Source of the DNA: Erwinia persicina
GTDB lineage: Bacteria > Pseudomonadota > Gammaproteobacteria > Enterobacterales > Enterobacteriaceae
Reading direction: 5' to 3'
Assembly (NCBI RefSeq): GCF_014838825.1
Contig: NZ_JACYMO010000003.1
Location: forward strand, 372,001-436,000
DNA: 64,000 bases
This document shows, piece after piece, positions 7,417-19,226 of this stretch (position 1 is its first letter; every line of letters begins with the position of its first letter). A program made the translations under genes and the position numbers. Under the pieces are notes generated by a model that saw nothing but the letters and a program-made list of their open reading frames with translations, ran no database searches and was not told the DNA's origin.

Positions 7417-10302
7417 ATGCGTCGTTATGCAGTCTGGTTAGCTTGTTTTGTTTCTGTCACGCTGTTTGCCCCGCTGGTTCAGGCGCAGCAAGGCTGGCAG
7501 CCGATTACTGACACTATCCGAAAAAGTGAGAAGGACCCTCGCCAGTATCAGGCCATTACGTTAGATAACGGCATGACTGTGCTGCTGGTCTCTGACGCGC
7601 AGGCGACGAAATCGCTGGCGGCGCTGACACTCCCCGTGGGTTCACTGGAAAACCCCACCGAACAGCCCGGACTGGCCCACTACCTTGAACATATGGTGCT
7701 GATGGGATCGAAACGTTATCCGCAGCCGGATAACCTTGCCGAATTCCTGAAAAAGCACGGCGGCAGCCATAATGCCAGCACGGCGTCTTACCGCACGGCT
7801 TTCTACCTGGAGGTAGAAAACGATGCGCTGCAGCCTGCTGTCGATCGTCTGGCCGATGCCATTGCAGAACCACTGCTTGACCCGGTTAACGCTGACCGGG
7901 AACGCCATGCGGTCAACGCTGAACTGACAATGGCCCGTTCGCGTGATGGTCTGCGTATGTCGCAGGTGAACGCTGAGACGCTTAACCCGTTGCACCCCAG
8001 TTCGCATTTTGCTGGCGGTAACCTGGAGACTCTGAGCGATAAGCCAGGCAGCAACCTGCACGATGCGCTGAAAGCCTTTTATCATCGTTACTACTCTGCC
8101 AATTTAATGAAGGCGGTGATCTACAGTAATCAGCCGATGCCTGAGCTGGAAAAAATTGCTGCCGCGACGTTTGGCCGTGTGGAAAACCGGCAGGCGACGG
8201 TGCCGGATATCACCGTGCCGGTGGTGACTGACCAGCAGAAAGGCATCATTATTCACTACGTCCCCGCCCAGCCGCGCAAGCAGCTTAAAATCGAATTTCG
8301 TATTGATAACAACAGCGACAAATACCGCAGCAAAACGGACACACTGATCGGTTATCTGATCGGTAACCGCAGTAAAAATACGCTGTCAGACTGGCTGCAA
8401 AATCAGGGGCTGGCCGATTCAGTGAACGCCGGTGCCGACCCGATGATTGACCGCAACGGCGGTGTATTCGCCATCGCGATTTCCCTGACCGATAAAGGGC
8501 AGGCCAACCGTGATGAGGTGATCGCGGCGGTCTTCAGCTATCTGAAAACCCTGCGTACCCAGGGCATTGATAAACGTTACTTTGATGAAGTGTCGCACGT
8601 GCTGGATCTCGACTTCCGCTATCCGTCGATTACCCGTGACATGGACTATATCGAGTGGCTGGTGGATACCATGCTGCGTGTGCCGGTGGCCGATACCCTG
8701 GTTGCCCCGTATATCGCCGATCGCTTTGATCCCGCAGCGGTCAACGCGCGGCTGGACGCGATGACCCCACAGAATGCCCGTATCTGGTTCATCAGCCCGA
8801 AAGAGCCGCACAATAAAACCGCCTACTTTGTCGATGCGCCCTATCAGGTCGATCATATTTCCGCACAGCGCTTCAGCGACTGGCAGAAAGCCAGCGATAA
8901 AATTTCCCTGTCACTGCCGGAGCTTAACCCCTATATACCGGATGATTTCAGTCTGATTAAACCGGGTAAGCCTTATTCACGTCCGCAGGAGCTGGTGAAT
9001 GAGAAAGGGTTGCGCGTGTTCTACATGCCCAGCCAGTATTATGCCAATGAACCGAAAGCGAACATCACGCTGGCACTGCGTAATAAAGCATCAATGAGCA
9101 CGGCGCAGAATCAGGTGTTGTTTGCACTAAATGATTACCTGGCAGGGGTGGCTCTGGATGAGCTGAGCTCACAGGCCTCGGTGGGTGGCATCAGCTTCTC
9201 CACCGGTGAAGATGATGGCGTTTCCTTCAGCGCCAGTGGGTTTACTCAGCGCCTGCCGAAACTGATGGGCCAGCTGCTGGCCGGTTATGCCAGCTTTACG
9301 CCCACAGAGCAACAGCTGGAGCAGGCCAAGTCCTGGTACCTTGAGCGTCTTGACGCGGCCGAGAAGGGCAAAGCGTTTGAGTTGGCCATCCAGCCCGCAC
9401 AGTTACTGTCACAGCTACCCTATACCCAACGCAGCGAACGCCGCAAGCTCCTGCCAGGCATCACGCTACAGCAGCTGCTTGACTACCGTAAAATGCTGCT
9501 GGAAAACGCCACGCCTGAGCTGATGGTGGTCGGCAATATGACTCCTGAGGCGGTACGCCAGCTGGCGAATGAGGTAAAACATCAGCTTAACTGTGAGGGC
9601 AGCGACTGGTGGCACAGCCAGCACGTTACAGTGGATAAAAAAGTGCTGGCTAACCTGCAACAGCCGGGAAGCAGCACCGACTCTGCGCTGGCTGCGGTGT
9701 ATGTCCCCCTGGGCTTTACTGAATATCAGAGCATGGCCAGCAGTGCCATGCTAAGCCAGATCGTCCAGCCGTGGTTCTACAACCAGCTGCGCACCGAAGA
9801 GCAGCTCGGCTATGCGGTCTTCTCCTTCCAGATGCCGGTCGGCCGCCAGTGGGGGATCGGCTTCCTGCTGCAAAGCAACGTCAAGCAGCCTGCCTACCTG
9901 TTAAGCCGCTTTAAGGCGTTTTATCCGACGGCTGAAAAGCGTCTGCGTGAGATGAGCAAAGCGGATTTCGCCCAGTATCAGGCCGCGATGATCAATGAGC
10001 TCAGGCAGCGTCCGCAGACGCTGGATGAAGAAGCCGGGCGCTACACCAAAGATTTTGACCGTGAAAACTACCGTTTCGATACCCGTGAGAAAGTGATTGC
10101 CCAGGTTCAGGCGCTGACGCCGCAGGCTATCGCTGATTTCTTCCATCAGGCGGTAATGGCACCGACGGGACTGGCGCTGCTGTCGCAGGTATCGGGCAGC
10201 CACCACGGCAAGGCTGATTATGCCGCAGAGAAAGGGTTCACCACGTGGAAAGACCTCTCTACGCTGCAGCAGTCATTGCCGGTGAGCCAGGATAAGCCAT
10301 GA
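7417..10302 (+). CDS. ptrA: pitrilysin, protease III (periplasmic zinc metalloprotease)
   Basis: An M16 family inverzincin that cleaves small peptides such as insulin fragments in the periplasm. Residues 1-23 form a Sec signal peptide ending VQA. The inverted zinc motif HYLEH is at 88-92 (zinc ligands His88 and His92, catalytic Glu91), and the distal glutamate lies in NAELTMARSRD, near residue 169. These positions match the E. coli enzyme exactly, and the length (961) is normal. A GAGGAG ribosome site precedes the ATG. Its stop overlaps the recB start by four bases, so expression is tied to recB although the functions are unrelated. Confidence 0.97.
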   Translation: MRRYAVWLACFVSVTLFAPLVQAQQGWQPITDTIRKSEKDPRQYQAITLDNGMTVLLVSDAQATKSLAALTLPVGSLENPTEQPGLAHYLEHMVLMGSKRYPQPDNLAEFLKKHGGSHNASTASYRTAFYLEVENDALQPAVDRLADAIAEPLLDPVNADRERHAVNAELTMARSRDGLRMSQVNAETLNPLHPSSHFAGGNLETLSDKPGSNLHDALKAFYHRYYSANLMKAVIYSNQPMPELEKIAAATFGRVENRQATVPDITVPVVTDQQKGIIIHYVPAQPRKQLKIEFRIDNNSDKYRSKTDTLIGYLIGNRSKNTLSDWLQNQGLADSVNAGADPMIDRNGGVFAIAISLTDKGQANRDEVIAAVFSYLKTLRTQGIDKRYFDEVSHVLDLDFRYPSITRDMDYIEWLVDTMLRVPVADTLVAPYIADRFDPAAVNARLDAMTPQNARIWFISPKEPHNKTAYFVDAPYQVDHISAQRFSDWQKASDKISLSLPELNPYIPDDFSLIKPGKPYSRPQELVNEKGLRVFYMPSQYYANEPKANITLALRNKASMSTAQNQVLFALNDYLAGVALDELSSQASVGGISFSTGEDDGVSFSASGFTQRLPKLMGQLLAGYASFTPTEQQLEQAKSWYLERLDAAEKGKAFELAIQPAQLLSQLPYTQRSERRKLLPGITLQQLLDYRKMLLENATPELMVVGNMTPEAVRQLANEVKHQLNCEGSDWWHSQHVTVDKKVLANLQQPGSSTDSALAAVYVPLGFTEYQSMASSAMLSQIVQPWFYNQLRTEEQLGYAVFSFQMPVGRQWGIGFLLQSNVKQPAYLLSRFKAFYPTAEKRLREMSKADFAQYQAAMINELRQRPQTLDEEAGRYTKDFDRENYRFDTREKVIAQVQALTPQAIADFFHQAVMAPTGLALLSQVSGSHHGKADYAAEKGFTTWKDLSTLQQSLPVSQDKP

Positions 10303-13300
10303 ACCCACGGGTACCTGAGCGGCTCGATCCGTTAACCCTGCCGCTGCAGGGCGAGCGCCTGATTGAGGCCTCGGCCGGGACCGGGAAAACCTTTACCATC
10401 GGGTTGCTTTATCTGCGCCTGTTGCTGGGGCTGGGCGGCGGCGAGGCCGCCTTCAGCCGCCCGCTGTCGGTGGAAGAGATCCTGGTGGTGACTTTTACCG
10501 AAGCCGCCACGGCGGAACTGCGCGGGCGTATCCGCGCCAATATTCACGAGCTGCGCATTGCCTGCGTGCGGGGCGAGAGTCAGAATCCGATGCTGGCGGC
10601 GTTGATGGCCGAAGTAACCGACTTATCCCGGGCGGCATCGATGCTGCTGGCGGCGGAACGACAGATGGATGAAGCCGGGATTTTTACCATTCACGGTTTC
10701 TGCCAGCGTATGCTCAACCTCAATGCCTTTGAATCAGGAATGCTGTTTGAGCAGGTGCTGATTGAGGACGAAACGCCGCTGCGCCGCCGGGCCACGGCGG
10801 ACTTCTGGCGCAGACACTGTTATCCACTCCCGCTTCCTGTCGCCCGGGTGGTTCGCCAGCTCTGGGACGGACCGGAGCAGCTATTGAAAACGCTGTCGCC
10901 GTGGCTGGGAGGGGAAGCGCCGGCCTTGAAGTCGGCCCCGGCGCCCGATGAAACGCTGGAGCAGCGCCATGAAAAAATCATTGCGCAAATTGATGCACTG
11001 AAACAGGCGTGGCTGGCGGCGGGCGACCTGCTCTCGCTGGTCGAATCCTCTGGCGTGGACAAGCGTAGTTATAGTAGTAAGCACTTACCTAACTGGCTGG
11101 AGAAAATCACCCAGTGGGCGCAAACGGTGACGGAAGACTATGAGGTTATCAAAGACCTTGAGCGCTTCGGTCAGCGCGTGCTGTCAGAAAAAACGAAAAA
11201 AGGGGAGCCGCCCCGTCATGCGCTGTTTGACCAGATTGATGCGTTCCTGGCTCAACCGCTTTCGCTGCGCGACCTGGTGATTGCCCGCGCGCTGCACGAA
11301 GTGCGCTTTGTGACTCAGCAGGAGAAACGTCTGCACGCCCAGCTCGGCTTTGACGATCTGCTCGGGCGCTTCGATGCGGCGCTACAGCAGCCCGGCGGTG
11401 CGGCGCTGGCAATGGCCATCCGTCAGCGCTATCCGGTGGCGCTTATCGATGAGTTCCAGGACACCGATCCGCAGCAATACCGCATATTTCATACGCTGTA
11501 TGCCGGACAGCCGGACTGCGCACTGCTGCTGATCGGCGACCCAAAACAGGCTATCTATGCTTTTCGTGGAGCAGATATCTTCACCTACATGAAAGCACGT
11601 GCAGAAGTTAGCGCCCACTATACGCTGGAGACTAACTGGCGCTCATCACCCGCGATGGTTGAAGGCGTTAATCAACTGTTTTTACACCAGCGCAACCCGT
11701 TCTTATTCAGCGATATTCCCTTTATCACCGTCAGCCCGGCAGAGCCTAACGCCAGCCTGAGCTTCAGCCTCGACGGGCAGGAACAACCGGCCCTGCAGTT
11801 CTGGCTACAGCCAGGCGATGGCGTGGGGGTAAGTGATTACCAACAGTTTATGGCACGCCAGTGTGCAGCGGAGATCCGCCGCTGGCTTACGGCGGGTCAG
11901 CAGGGTACCGCACTGATTGGTAAGGTGGGAAAACAGCAGCCGGTTCGTGCCTCCGATATCACTATCCTGGTGCGCAGCCGCAGCGAGGCGTCGGTGATGC
12001 GGGAGGCGCTGAAGGGTCTGGCGATCCCGTCGGTGTACCTCTCTAACCGCGACAGCGTCTTCACCACCCCGGAAGCCCGCGAGATGCTGTGGTTGCTGCA
12101 GGCGGTACTGGCACCTGAACAGGAGCGCACGCTGCGCAGCGCGCTGGCCAGCAGCCTGCTGGGCCTGGATGCGCGGGAGCTTGATGCGCTGAACCAGGAT
12201 GAGCGCGCCTGGGATGCGCTGGTGGATGAGTTTGCTGACTACCGGCAGCGCTGGCTGAAGCGCGGCGTGCTGCCGATGCTGCGCGATCTGATGGTGAAAC
12301 GACATATTGCCGAAAACCTGCTGGCCTCCGACAGTGGTGAACGCCGTCTGACGGACCTGCTACACCTGGGAGAACTGTTGCAGGAGGCGGCGGCGACTCT
12401 GGACAGTGAGCATGCGCTGGTGCGCTGGCTGGCCCAGCAGGTGGAGCAGCCGGATGGTCAGGTCAGTAATCAGCAGCTGCGCCTCGAAAGCGACCGTCAC
12501 CTGGTGCAGATTGTCACCATCCATAAATCGAAAGGCTTGCAGTATCCGCTGGTGTGGCTGCCGTTTGTTGCCAACTTCCGTGAAGCGGAAAATGGTGTCT
12601 ATCACGACCGCCAGACGTTTGAAGCGCTGCTCGACCTGCAACAGGGGGAAGAGAGCGTGGCGCTGGCCGGGGAGGAGAGGCTGGCGGAGGATCTGCGTCT
12701 GCTTTACGTGGCGCTGACCCGCTCAGTCTTCCACTGTAGCGTCGGCATTGCGCCGTTGATCAAAGGTACCCGCAAAAAAGAGGGTAACAGCGACCTGCAC
12801 CGCAGTGCGCTGGGCTATCTTGTCCAGCAGGGTGAACCTGCGGATGCCGCTGGTCTGAGGGCAGCGTTGCTGACGCTGCAAAGCGCAGCGACAGCGATTG
12901 TCATTCCGCAGGAGCCTGACGATACGCCGTGGCAGCCGGAACGTGAAGATCCGCAGGTACTGAGCAGCCAGCAATTGCGGCGTTCACTGCGCGACGACTG
13001 GCGCGTCACCAGTTATTCCGGCCTGCAACAGCATGGTCATGCCCCGGCACTGGATTTGCTGCCGCGCCTGGACGTGGATGCGGTGGGAGAAGCCAGTGAT
13101 GAGCGGGGGCCACAGCTGACGCCGCACAGTTTCCCACGCGGAGCGGCACCGGGCACGTTCCTGCACGGTTTGTTTGAAACGCTGGAATTTACCGCTCCGC
13201 TGGAGGACGACTGGCTGGCGCGGCATCTGAGTGGGCAGGGGCTTGACGAGGCCTGGTTCCCGGTGATGCGCGACTGGGTTGAGCGCATCCTGCATACCCC

Positions 13301-13835
13301 CCTGAATGAGAGTGGTGTCAGCCTGCGTCTTCTGACACCGGACGTCAGGCGGGTCGAACTTCAGTTTTATCTGCCGATCTCACGCCTGCTCACCGCCGAT
13401 GCGCTGGATAAGGTGGTGCGCCAGGATCCGCTCTCTGCGGGCTGTCCACCGCTGGACTTTTATCAGGTGCAGGGCATGCTGAAAGGTTTTATCGACCTGG
13501 TCTTCTGCTGGCAGGGGAAATATTACCTGCTGGACTACAAATCTAACTGGCTGGGTGAGGACAGTAGCGCCTACACCCAGGAAGCGATGGCGCAGGCAAT
13601 GCGGTCGCATCGTTACGACCTGCAGTATCAGCTTTATACCCTGGCATTGCATCGCTACCTGCGCCATCGTCTGGCCGACTATGACTACGAACGCCATTTT
13701 GGTGGCGTCATTTATCTGTTCCTGCGTGGCCTGGACGGCACGGAGGGCAGCAACGGGATATACAGCACGCGGCCACAGGCAGATTTTGTCACTGCTCTGG
13801 ACCAGCTGTTTGCAAACGACGCGGAGCCCGCATGA
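10299..13835 (+). CDS. recB: exodeoxyribonuclease V subunit beta (RecB helicase-nuclease)
   Basis: RecB is the slow 3'-5' SF1A helicase and the only nuclease of RecBCD. The 1178-residue protein has Walker [10 protein letters not shown] near residues 24-32, the DEFQDTDP Walker B/motif II, and [14 protein letters not shown] (motif V). The C-terminal nuclease domain carries GFIDLVF and LDYKSNW, which contain the acidic residues and lysine that coordinate the metal in the lambda-exonuclease-like fold. The start overlaps ptrA (ATGA) and the end overlaps recD (ATGA), so the three are translationally coupled. All catalytic motifs are present. Confidence 0.97.
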   Translation: MNPRVPERLDPLTLPLQGERLIEASAGTGKTFTIGLLYLRLLLGLGGGEAAFSRPLSVEEILVVTFTEAATAELRGRIRANIHELRIACVRGESQNPMLAALMAEVTDLSRAASMLLAAERQMDEAGIFTIHGFCQRMLNLNAFESGMLFEQVLIEDETPLRRRATADFWRRHCYPLPLPVARVVRQLWDGPEQLLKTLSPWLGGEAPALKSAPAPDETLEQRHEKIIAQIDALKQAWLAAGDLLSLVESSGVDKRSYSSKHLPNWLEKITQWAQTVTEDYEVIKDLERFGQRVLSEKTKKGEPPRHALFDQIDAFLAQPLSLRDLVIARALHEVRFVTQQEKRLHAQLGFDDLLGRFDAALQQPGGAALAMAIRQRYPVALIDEFQDTDPQQYRIFHTLYAGQPDCALLLIGDPKQAIYAFRGADIFTYMKARAEVSAHYTLETNWRSSPAMVEGVNQLFLHQRNPFLFSDIPFITVSPAEPNASLSFSLDGQEQPALQFWLQPGDGVGVSDYQQFMARQCAAEIRRWLTAGQQGTALIGKVGKQQPVRASDITILVRSRSEASVMREALKGLAIPSVYLSNRDSVFTTPEAREMLWLLQAVLAPEQERTLRSALASSLLGLDARELDALNQDERAWDALVDEFADYRQRWLKRGVLPMLRDLMVKRHIAENLLASDSGERRLTDLLHLGELLQEAAATLDSEHALVRWLAQQVEQPDGQVSNQQLRLESDRHLVQIVTIHKSKGLQYPLVWLPFVANFREAENGVYHDRQTFEALLDLQQGEESVALAGEERLAEDLRLLYVALTRSVFHCSVGIAPLIKGTRKKEGNSDLHRSALGYLVQQGEPADAAGLRAALLTLQSAATAIVIPQEPDDTPWQPEREDPQVLSSQQLRRSLRDDWRVTSYSGLQQHGHAPALDLLPRLDVDAVGEASDERGPQLTPHSFPRGAAPGTFLHGLFETLEFTAPLEDDWLARHLSGQGLDEAWFPVMRDWVERILHTPLNESGVSLRLLTPDVRRVELQFYLPISRLLTADALDKVVRQDPLSAGCPPLDFYQVQGMLKGFIDLVFCWQGKYYLLDYKSNWLGEDSSAYTQEAMAQAMRSHRYDLQYQLYTLALHRYLRHRLADYDYERHFGGVIYLFLRGLDGTEGSNGIYSTRPQADFVTALDQLFANDAEPA

Positions 13836-15670
13836 CGCTAATGGAAGGGTTACAGCAGGCACAGCGCCTGCGGCTGCTGCGTCCGCTTGACGTACAGTTT
13901 GCGCAGATGGTAGCGACGGCACAGCAGCCAGCGCTGATGCTGGCTGCCGCGCTGGTCAGCCGCGATGCGGGGGAAGGGCATGTCTGCCTGCCGCTCGATC
14001 AGCTTCACCCGGAGGCCTTTTTTGCCGGGCGTCATCCAGAGCTGGCGCAGGCCTTATGGCAGGCTGCCGGCACACCCCAGGACTGGTCAGCCTGTCTGCT
14101 GGCGCAACATGCTGTCAGTGACGGGCAGTCAGCCACACCGCTGGTGCTGTATCAGCAGCGCCTGTATCTGCACCGGATGTGGCAGAGCGAAGGCGAGGTC
14201 GCGGAGTTTGTGCAGCGCCGGCAGCAGACCGTGACGCTGGATGAAGTACCGATGCGCCAGACGCTGGATCGTTATTTTGGCCAACAGCCTGATGACTGGC
14301 AGAAGATTGCCGCTGCGGTGGCGCTAACCTGCCAGGTGTCGGTGATTTCCGGCGGACCGGGCACCGGGAAAACCACCACGGTGGCCAAACTCCTTGCCAG
14401 CCTGATCGAACTGTCAGCCAGTGCGCCGCGCATTGAACTGGCAGCACCCACCGGAAAAGCTGCGGCCAGGCTGACAGAGTCGCTGGGTAAAACTCTGCAG
14501 GAACTGCAGCTTGATGAAGCGATCCTGAGTCGTTTCCCCGGCGAAGCCACCACGCTGCACCGCCTGCTCGGTGCGCTGCCGGGCAGCCAGCGGATGCGTT
14601 ATCACCGGGGCAACCCGCTGCATCTTGATGTGCTGGTCGTGGATGAAGCTTCCATGGTCGATCTGCCGATGCTGGCCAACCTGATTGCGGCCCTGCCCCC
14701 GCAGGCGCGGATAATTTTTCTCGGTGACCGCGATCAGCTGGCCTCGGTGGAAGCCGGTGCCGTGTTGGGAGATATCTGCCGCTGCGCCGAACTGGGCTAC
14801 AGTCCGGAGCGTGCCGCGCAACTGACAAGGCTGACCGGATGCGAGGTGGCCGGACGTGAAGACACCCGTGCCTCTGCGGTACGCGATACAATTTGCCTGT
14901 TGCGCAAAAGTTATCGCTTCACCGAGTCATCAGGTATTGGCCAGCTGGCGCTGGCGGTCAATGCCGGCGAGGTGAAGCGAGTGGAACAGGTATTTCAGGG
15001 GGCGTTCAGCGATATCCGGCGGCATGCGTTAAGCAGCAGCGACGATTATCAGCAACTGCTGAATGACTGTGTGGCGGGCTATCGTGGCTATCTCAAGCTG
15101 CTGGCGGCTGGTGCCGCTCCGGCGGAGATTCTGGCCGAATTCGGTCGTTTCCAGCTCCTGTGTGCCCTGCGAGAGGGGCCGTTTGGCGTCGCCGGGCTGA
15201 ATGACCGTATTGAGCAGTCGCTGCGCCAGGCGGGACTGATCCGCCGTAACATGGCGGTCAATGGAAAATGGTTTGCCGGACGTCCCGTCATGATCGCGCG
15301 TAACGATCGGGCGCTTGGCCTGTTTAACGGCGATATCGGCATTGCAATGCCGGACAGCGAGCAGCAGTTGAAAGTGTACTTCCCGCTGCCGGACGGCACG
15401 ATCAAAGCGGTACAGCCCAGCCGCCTGCCGCCACATGACAGTGCGTGGGCAATGACGGTCCACAAGTCTCAGGGATCGGAGTTTGAACATACGCTGATGG
15501 TGCTGCCGAATCAGGTCATGCCGGTGCTGACGCGTGAGCTGGTGTATACCGCCATCACGCGTGCCAAACGGCAGCTAACGCTGTACGCCGATAACGGCGT
15601 GTTTAACGCCGCAGTGAAGATGCGCACGCAAAGGCGCAGCGGGCTGGTCGATCGTTTAACGAGGGTGTAG
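13832..15670 (+). CDS. recD: exodeoxyribonuclease V subunit alpha (RecD helicase)
   Basis: RecD is the fast 5'-3' SF1B helicase of RecBCD and also regulates Chi response and RecA loading. The 612-residue protein (E. coli 608) has Walker A GPGTGKT at 175-181, [13 protein letters not shown] as Walker [18 protein letters not shown] as motif III, and the C-terminal [14 protein letters not shown] and YTAITRAK motifs V and VI. It overlaps recB by four bases and ends the recC-ptrA-recB-recD cluster. A stem-loop separates it from the convergent argA gene. Confidence 0.97.
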   Translation: MTLMEGLQQAQRLRLLRPLDVQFAQMVATAQQPALMLAAALVSRDAGEGHVCLPLDQLHPEAFFAGRHPELAQALWQAAGTPQDWSACLLAQHAVSDGQSATPLVLYQQRLYLHRMWQSEGEVAEFVQRRQQTVTLDEVPMRQTLDRYFGQQPDDWQKIAAAVALTCQVSVISGGPGTGKTTTVAKLLASLIELSASAPRIELAAPTGKAAARLTESLGKTLQELQLDEAILSRFPGEATTLHRLLGALPGSQRMRYHRGNPLHLDVLVVDEASMVDLPMLANLIAALPPQARIIFLGDRDQLASVEAGAVLGDICRCAELGYSPERAAQLTRLTGCEVAGREDTRASAVRDTICLLRKSYRFTESSGIGQLALAVNAGEVKRVEQVFQGAFSDIRRHALSSSDDYQQLLNDCVAGYRGYLKLLAAGAAPAEILAEFGRFQLLCALREGPFGVAGLNDRIEQSLRQAGLIRRNMAVNGKWFAGRPVMIARNDRALGLFNGDIGIAMPDSEQQLKVYFPLPDGTIKAVQPSRLPPHDSAWAMTVHKSQGSEFEHTLMVLPNQVMPVLTRELVYTAITRAKRQLTLYADNGVFNAAVKMRTQRRSGLVDRLTRV

Positions 15671-15689
15671 GGACGGCGTGGGGATCCTG

Positions 15690-15720
15690 CCGGGGCGACC
15701 AGAACAGACGGTCACCCCGG
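15690..15720. terminator. hairpin between convergent recD and argA
   Basis: CCGGGGCGACC pairs with GGTCACCCCGG with a single mismatch across a nine-base loop. It sits in the 73-base gap between two converging genes and could act on both transcripts. No T-tract is visible on either side. Confidence 0.4.
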
Positions 15721-15743
15721 GAAGCTGATCGCACTGTGCGCGA

Positions 15744-17099
15744 TTAACTCTGCCGTGTATGTGCGTTGGCTTCCCGCAGGTCGACCATCAGCACTTTGGA
15801 ACGGCGCTGATAGTTGTACATCTGTTTTTTGCTTTCCGGCAGCAGTTCAATATCTACCGGCACAAAGCCGCGTTCCTGGAACCAGTGAATACTGCGGGTG
15901 GTCAGCACAAACAGTTTTTTCAACCCCATCTGCCGCGCCTGTAACGCTACGCGCTCCAGCAGTGCCTCGCCGCGTGCCGAACTGCGGTAATCCGGGTGGA
16001 CTGCCACGCAGGCCATTTCACCAATCTGCTCTTCGGGGAACGGATAGAGCGCAGCGCAGCCGATGGTCAGGTTATCGCGTTCAACAATCGTAAACTTATC
16101 GATTTCCATTTCCAGCTGCTCGCGTGAGCGACGCACCAGAATGCCCTGCTGCTCCAGCGGGCGGATCAGTTCCAGGATGCCACCAATATCGTTAATCGTG
16201 GCACGGCGGATCTGCTCGGCGCTCTCCATCACAATCTGCGTACCGATACCGTCGCGTGAGAACAGCTCCTGTAACAGCGCGCCGTCTTCCTGATAGCTGA
16301 TCAGATGACTGCGGCGAACGCCACTGCGGCAGGCTTTAACGGCACCGCGCAGAAAACGCACCGTGCCGGAATGATAATCATCACTGGTTTCCAGTTCTTC
16401 GATGCGCTGCTGCGCTTCGTTTGGAAACAGTTCGGACACGATGTCACCTTCGCTGTTTATCACCCCCTGCTCAGAGCAGAAGCCAATCATCTTTTCAGCT
16501 TTCAGCTTGATCGCCAGCTGCGTTGCCACCTCTTCCGAGGTCAGGTTGAAACTCTCCCCGGTCACCGAGACGGCAACCGGCCCCATCAGCACGATGGCTC
16601 CGCTGTCCAGCTGGCGATGGATCGCCTCTTCATCAATACGACGGATGCGGCCGCTGTGACAGTAGTCTACGCCGTCATCCACGCCCAGCGGCTGCGCAAT
16701 GATAAAGTTACCGCTCACCACATTAATATGCGCACCCTGCAGCGGCGTATTGTTCAGGCTCATCGACAGGCGGGCCGTGATATCGAGCTGCAAACGGCCA
16801 GCTGCCTGCTTTACCAGCTCCAGGGAAGGCGCATCCGTGACGCGGGTGTGCTTATGATAGAGAGGGGCCAGATTGCGCTCTGCAAGACTGGCGTCAATCT
16901 GTGGCCGTGCGCCGTAAACCACAACCAGGCGGATGCCCAGGCTGTGCAGCAGGCCAATATCGTTAACGATGCTTGAGAAGTTCTCATGCTCGATGGCTTC
17001 CCCACCCAGCATAATGACAAACGTTTTACCACGGTGGGCGTTGATATAGGGAACGGTATGACGAAATCCCTGAACCAGCTCGGTACTACGTTCCTTCAC
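15744..17099 (-). CDS. argA: N-acetylglutamate synthase (amino-acid acetyltransferase)
   Basis: ArgA acetylates glutamate with acetyl-CoA, the first step of arginine synthesis, and is feedback-inhibited by arginine. The 451-residue protein has an N-terminal amino-acid-kinase-like domain (about 20-290, with [14 protein letters not shown] and [12 protein letters not shown]) that binds arginine. The C-terminal GNAT acetyltransferase domain (about 300-440) includes [20 protein letters not shown], the acetyl-CoA loop. The start is GTG at 17099. Two ARG boxes lie just upstream, so repression by ArgR-arginine is expected. The protein is slightly longer at the C-terminus than in E. coli (443). Confidence 0.96.
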   Translation of the reverse strand: MKERSTELVQGFRHTVPYINAHRGKTFVIMLGGEAIEHENFSSIVNDIGLLHSLGIRLVVVYGARPQIDASLAERNLAPLYHKHTRVTDAPSLELVKQAAGRLQLDITARLSMSLNNTPLQGAHINVVSGNFIIAQPLGVDDGVDYCHSGRIRRIDEEAIHRQLDSGAIVLMGPVAVSVTGESFNLTSEEVATQLAIKLKAEKMIGFCSEQGVINSEGDIVSELFPNEAQQRIEELETSDDYHSGTVRFLRGAVKACRSGVRRSHLISYQEDGALLQELFSRDGIGTQIVMESAEQIRRATINDIGGILELIRPLEQQGILVRRSREQLEMEIDKFTIVERDNLTIGCAALYPFPEEQIGEMACVAVHPDYRSSARGEALLERVALQARQMGLKKLFVLTTRSIHWFQERGFVPVDIELLPESKKQMYNYQRRSKVLMVDLREANAHTRQS

Positions 17100-17110
17100 G
17101 GCAAATCCTC

Positions 17111-17149
17111 TTTGAATTATTATTCGATAAAAGTGTATTTTTATTCTTT
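17111..17149 (-). promoter_or_regulatory. tandem ARG boxes (ArgR operator) of argA
   Basis: Two 18-base boxes at 17111-17128 and 17132-17149 fit the palindromic ArgR consensus (TGAAT, four A/T bases, ATTCA). The first differs at one core position (ATTCG) and the second at two. They are separated by three bases, the standard spacing for one ArgR hexamer. They begin 11 bases upstream of the argA GTG. The divergent amiC promoter lies more than 150 bases away and is probably unaffected. Confidence 0.85.
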
Positions 17150-17330
17150 TATCGGGTCAGGTGCAAGCCCCATTTATCCTTACTTATCACCCGCTACCGT
17201 ATTTCCTGGTGGCTAATGCCCTGCATTTATTCGCTTTTTTGGGGTGACACTGCCGGGTGGATTCGTTAAAGTTTTTGCAAAATTTATCTTATTGGCTTTT
17301 TATTAGACACATCACAGCATCAGGAGCGGC

Positions 17331-18578
17331 ATGACCGATTCAACTTCTCTTAACCGGCGGCGGTTAATACAGGGAGCAGGGGCAGCCTGCTTACTCAGCT
17401 TCAGCCGTATCGGCTTCGCCGCCAGCAGTCACGTACTGGCTATCCGTCTCTGGCCTTCTTCTACCTACTCACGCCTGACCATTGAGTCAAATACCGCGCT
17501 TAAATATAAGCAGTTTGCCCTGAGCAATCCCGAGCGGGTCGTGGTGGATATCGAAAACATCCGGCTAAATGCCGTTCTGAATCGCGTGGGAAATCTGGTG
17601 CGATCGGACGACCCTTATATCAAAAATGCCCGCGTCGGCCAGTTTACCCCCAACACCGTCAGGCTGGTGCTGGAACTGAAGCAGAATGTCGCCCCACGCA
17701 TCTTCACGCTGGCCCCGGTGGCCGGGATCAATAACCGCCTGGTGCTGGATCTCTATCCGGCCATGTCGCAGAAGTACACGGATGATCCGCTGCTGGCATT
17801 GCTGGAAGATTACAATCAGGGGGAGCTGGAGCGCAGCCAGCCCGCCGATGCGGCTTTACCGGGTAAGGCCGGCAGGGACAGGCCCATCGTCATTATGATC
17901 GACCCCGGCCACGGAGGCGAAGACTCCGGGGCCGTAGGTAAACATAAGACCCGCGAGAAGGATGTGGTGCTGAAGATTGGTCGCCGTCTGAAGGCGCTGA
18001 TCGACAAGCAGCCGAATATGCGCGCCTATATGACGCGTAATGAAGATGTGTTTATTCCACTGAAAGTGCGGGTGGCTAAGGCGCGGAAGCAGCGGGCCGA
18101 CCTGTTCGTCTCTATTCACGCGGACGCGTTTACCAGCCGTGCGGCGCGCGGATCGTCGGTGTTTGCGCTGTCGACGAAAGGGGCCACCAGTACCGCTGCC
18201 CGTTTTCTGGCAAAGACGCAGAATGAGTCGGATCTGATTGGGGGCGTCAGTATGAGCGGCGACCGTTACCTGGACCACACCATGTTCGATATGGTGCAAA
18301 GCCTGACGATCAATGACAGCCTTAAGTTCGGGAAAGAGGTGCTGTCACGGATGGGAAAAATTAATCATCTGCATAAACGCACCGTGGACCAGGCGGGCTT
18401 CGCGGTACTGAAAGCACCGGATATTCCGTCGATTCTGGTGGAAACCGCCTTTATCAGTAACATTGAAGAAGAGCGTAAGCTGCGCACTACGCGTTTTCAG
18501 CATCAGGTGGCGGATTCGATTCTGGCCGGGATTAAAGCCTACTTTGCCAGCGGCGCACCATTGGCCCCGCATAAATAG
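17331..18578 (+). CDS. amiC: N-acetylmuramoyl-L-alanine amidase AmiC
   Basis: AmiC is a periplasmic zinc amidase that cuts peptide stems from septal peptidoglycan during daughter-cell separation and is activated by NlpD. The N-terminus has a twin-arginine signal ([16 protein letters not shown]) ending near FAAS, as expected for a Tat-exported amidase. An AMIN septum-targeting domain follows (about 38-140). The Amidase_3 domain covers about 190-405, with [15 protein letters not shown] (zinc His), TREKDVVL (Glu), SIHADAF (His) and [11 protein letters not shown] (catalytic Glu). The 415 residues match E. coli AmiC (417). It is divergent from argA. Confidence 0.96.
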   Translation: MTDSTSLNRRRLIQGAGAACLLSFSRIGFAASSHVLAIRLWPSSTYSRLTIESNTALKYKQFALSNPERVVVDIENIRLNAVLNRVGNLVRSDDPYIKNARVGQFTPNTVRLVLELKQNVAPRIFTLAPVAGINNRLVLDLYPAMSQKYTDDPLLALLEDYNQGELERSQPADAALPGKAGRDRPIVIMIDPGHGGEDSGAVGKHKTREKDVVLKIGRRLKALIDKQPNMRAYMTRNEDVFIPLKVRVAKARKQRADLFVSIHADAFTSRAARGSSVFALSTKGATSTAARFLAKTQNESDLIGGVSMSGDRYLDHTMFDMVQSLTINDSLKFGKEVLSRMGKINHLHKRTVDQAGFAVLKAPDIPSILVETAFISNIEEERKLRTTRFQHQVADSILAGIKAYFASGAPLAPHK

Positions 18579-18635
18579 TCATTGGGCGGAAGGGATTCCG
18601 CTGCAATTCAGGGGGGGAGGGGGGTAAACGACAGA

Positions 18636-18661
18636 TACAAAAAAACACCCTTAAGGGTGCT
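18636..18661 (-). terminator. intrinsic terminator of the tRNA-fMet operon
   Basis: Read on the minus strand, GCACCCTTAAGGGTG is followed by TTTTTTTG. The stem CACCC/GGGTG with a TTAA loop and a strong T-tract lies right after the third tRNA in transcription order. Confidence 0.85.
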
Positions 18662-18665
18662 TGAT

Positions 18666-18742
<77 letters not shown>

Positions 18743-18790
18743 TCCGATTGACGCTTTTACTACTTTTACTTCCCCACCCACGACGGAAAT

Positions 18791-18867
<77 letters not shown>

Positions 18868-18944
18868 TCCGCGTGGTTTGTCGCTTCCATCACGACAACG
18901 TTCTTTTACTGCTGCTTAACTCAATCATACTGACTTCAGTTAAT

Positions 18945-19021
<77 letters not shown>

Positions 19022-19034
19022 TCCGTGGATGCGC

Positions 19035-19062
19035 ACTATACGCCTGATGGGTTTTCTTGCAA
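19035..19062 (-). promoter_or_regulatory. sigma-70 promoter of the tRNA-fMet operon
   Basis: On the minus strand TTGCAA (19062-19057) and TATAGT (19040-19035) are separated by 16 bases. A GC-rich stretch (GCGCATCC) follows the -10, resembling the discriminator of stringently controlled stable-RNA promoters. Confidence 0.75.
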
Positions 19063-19226
19063 CCCCTTTTTGCAGATAAGTGGTTAAAATCGTGCTTGTT
19101 ATACATTTCTTCGCCAGAATGTTGAAAAGTTGCACAAGTGCCGGTGCTCTTTACCACTGGCGCATTTTATTCTGGCGGTGCCTTTGCTATCTTCGCGCAG
19201 GGTTCCCGTATAAAGGTAGAGAAGGC

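Noticed and set aside
16305-16976. 223-codon plus-strand frame opposite argA
   Set aside because: It lies wholly inside argA on the other strand and reflects the GC codon pattern. No family resemblance.
19080-19226. N-terminal extension of mltA
   Set aside because: The extension precedes a proper lipoprotein signal and ribosome site at 19227 and overlaps the tRNA promoter region.
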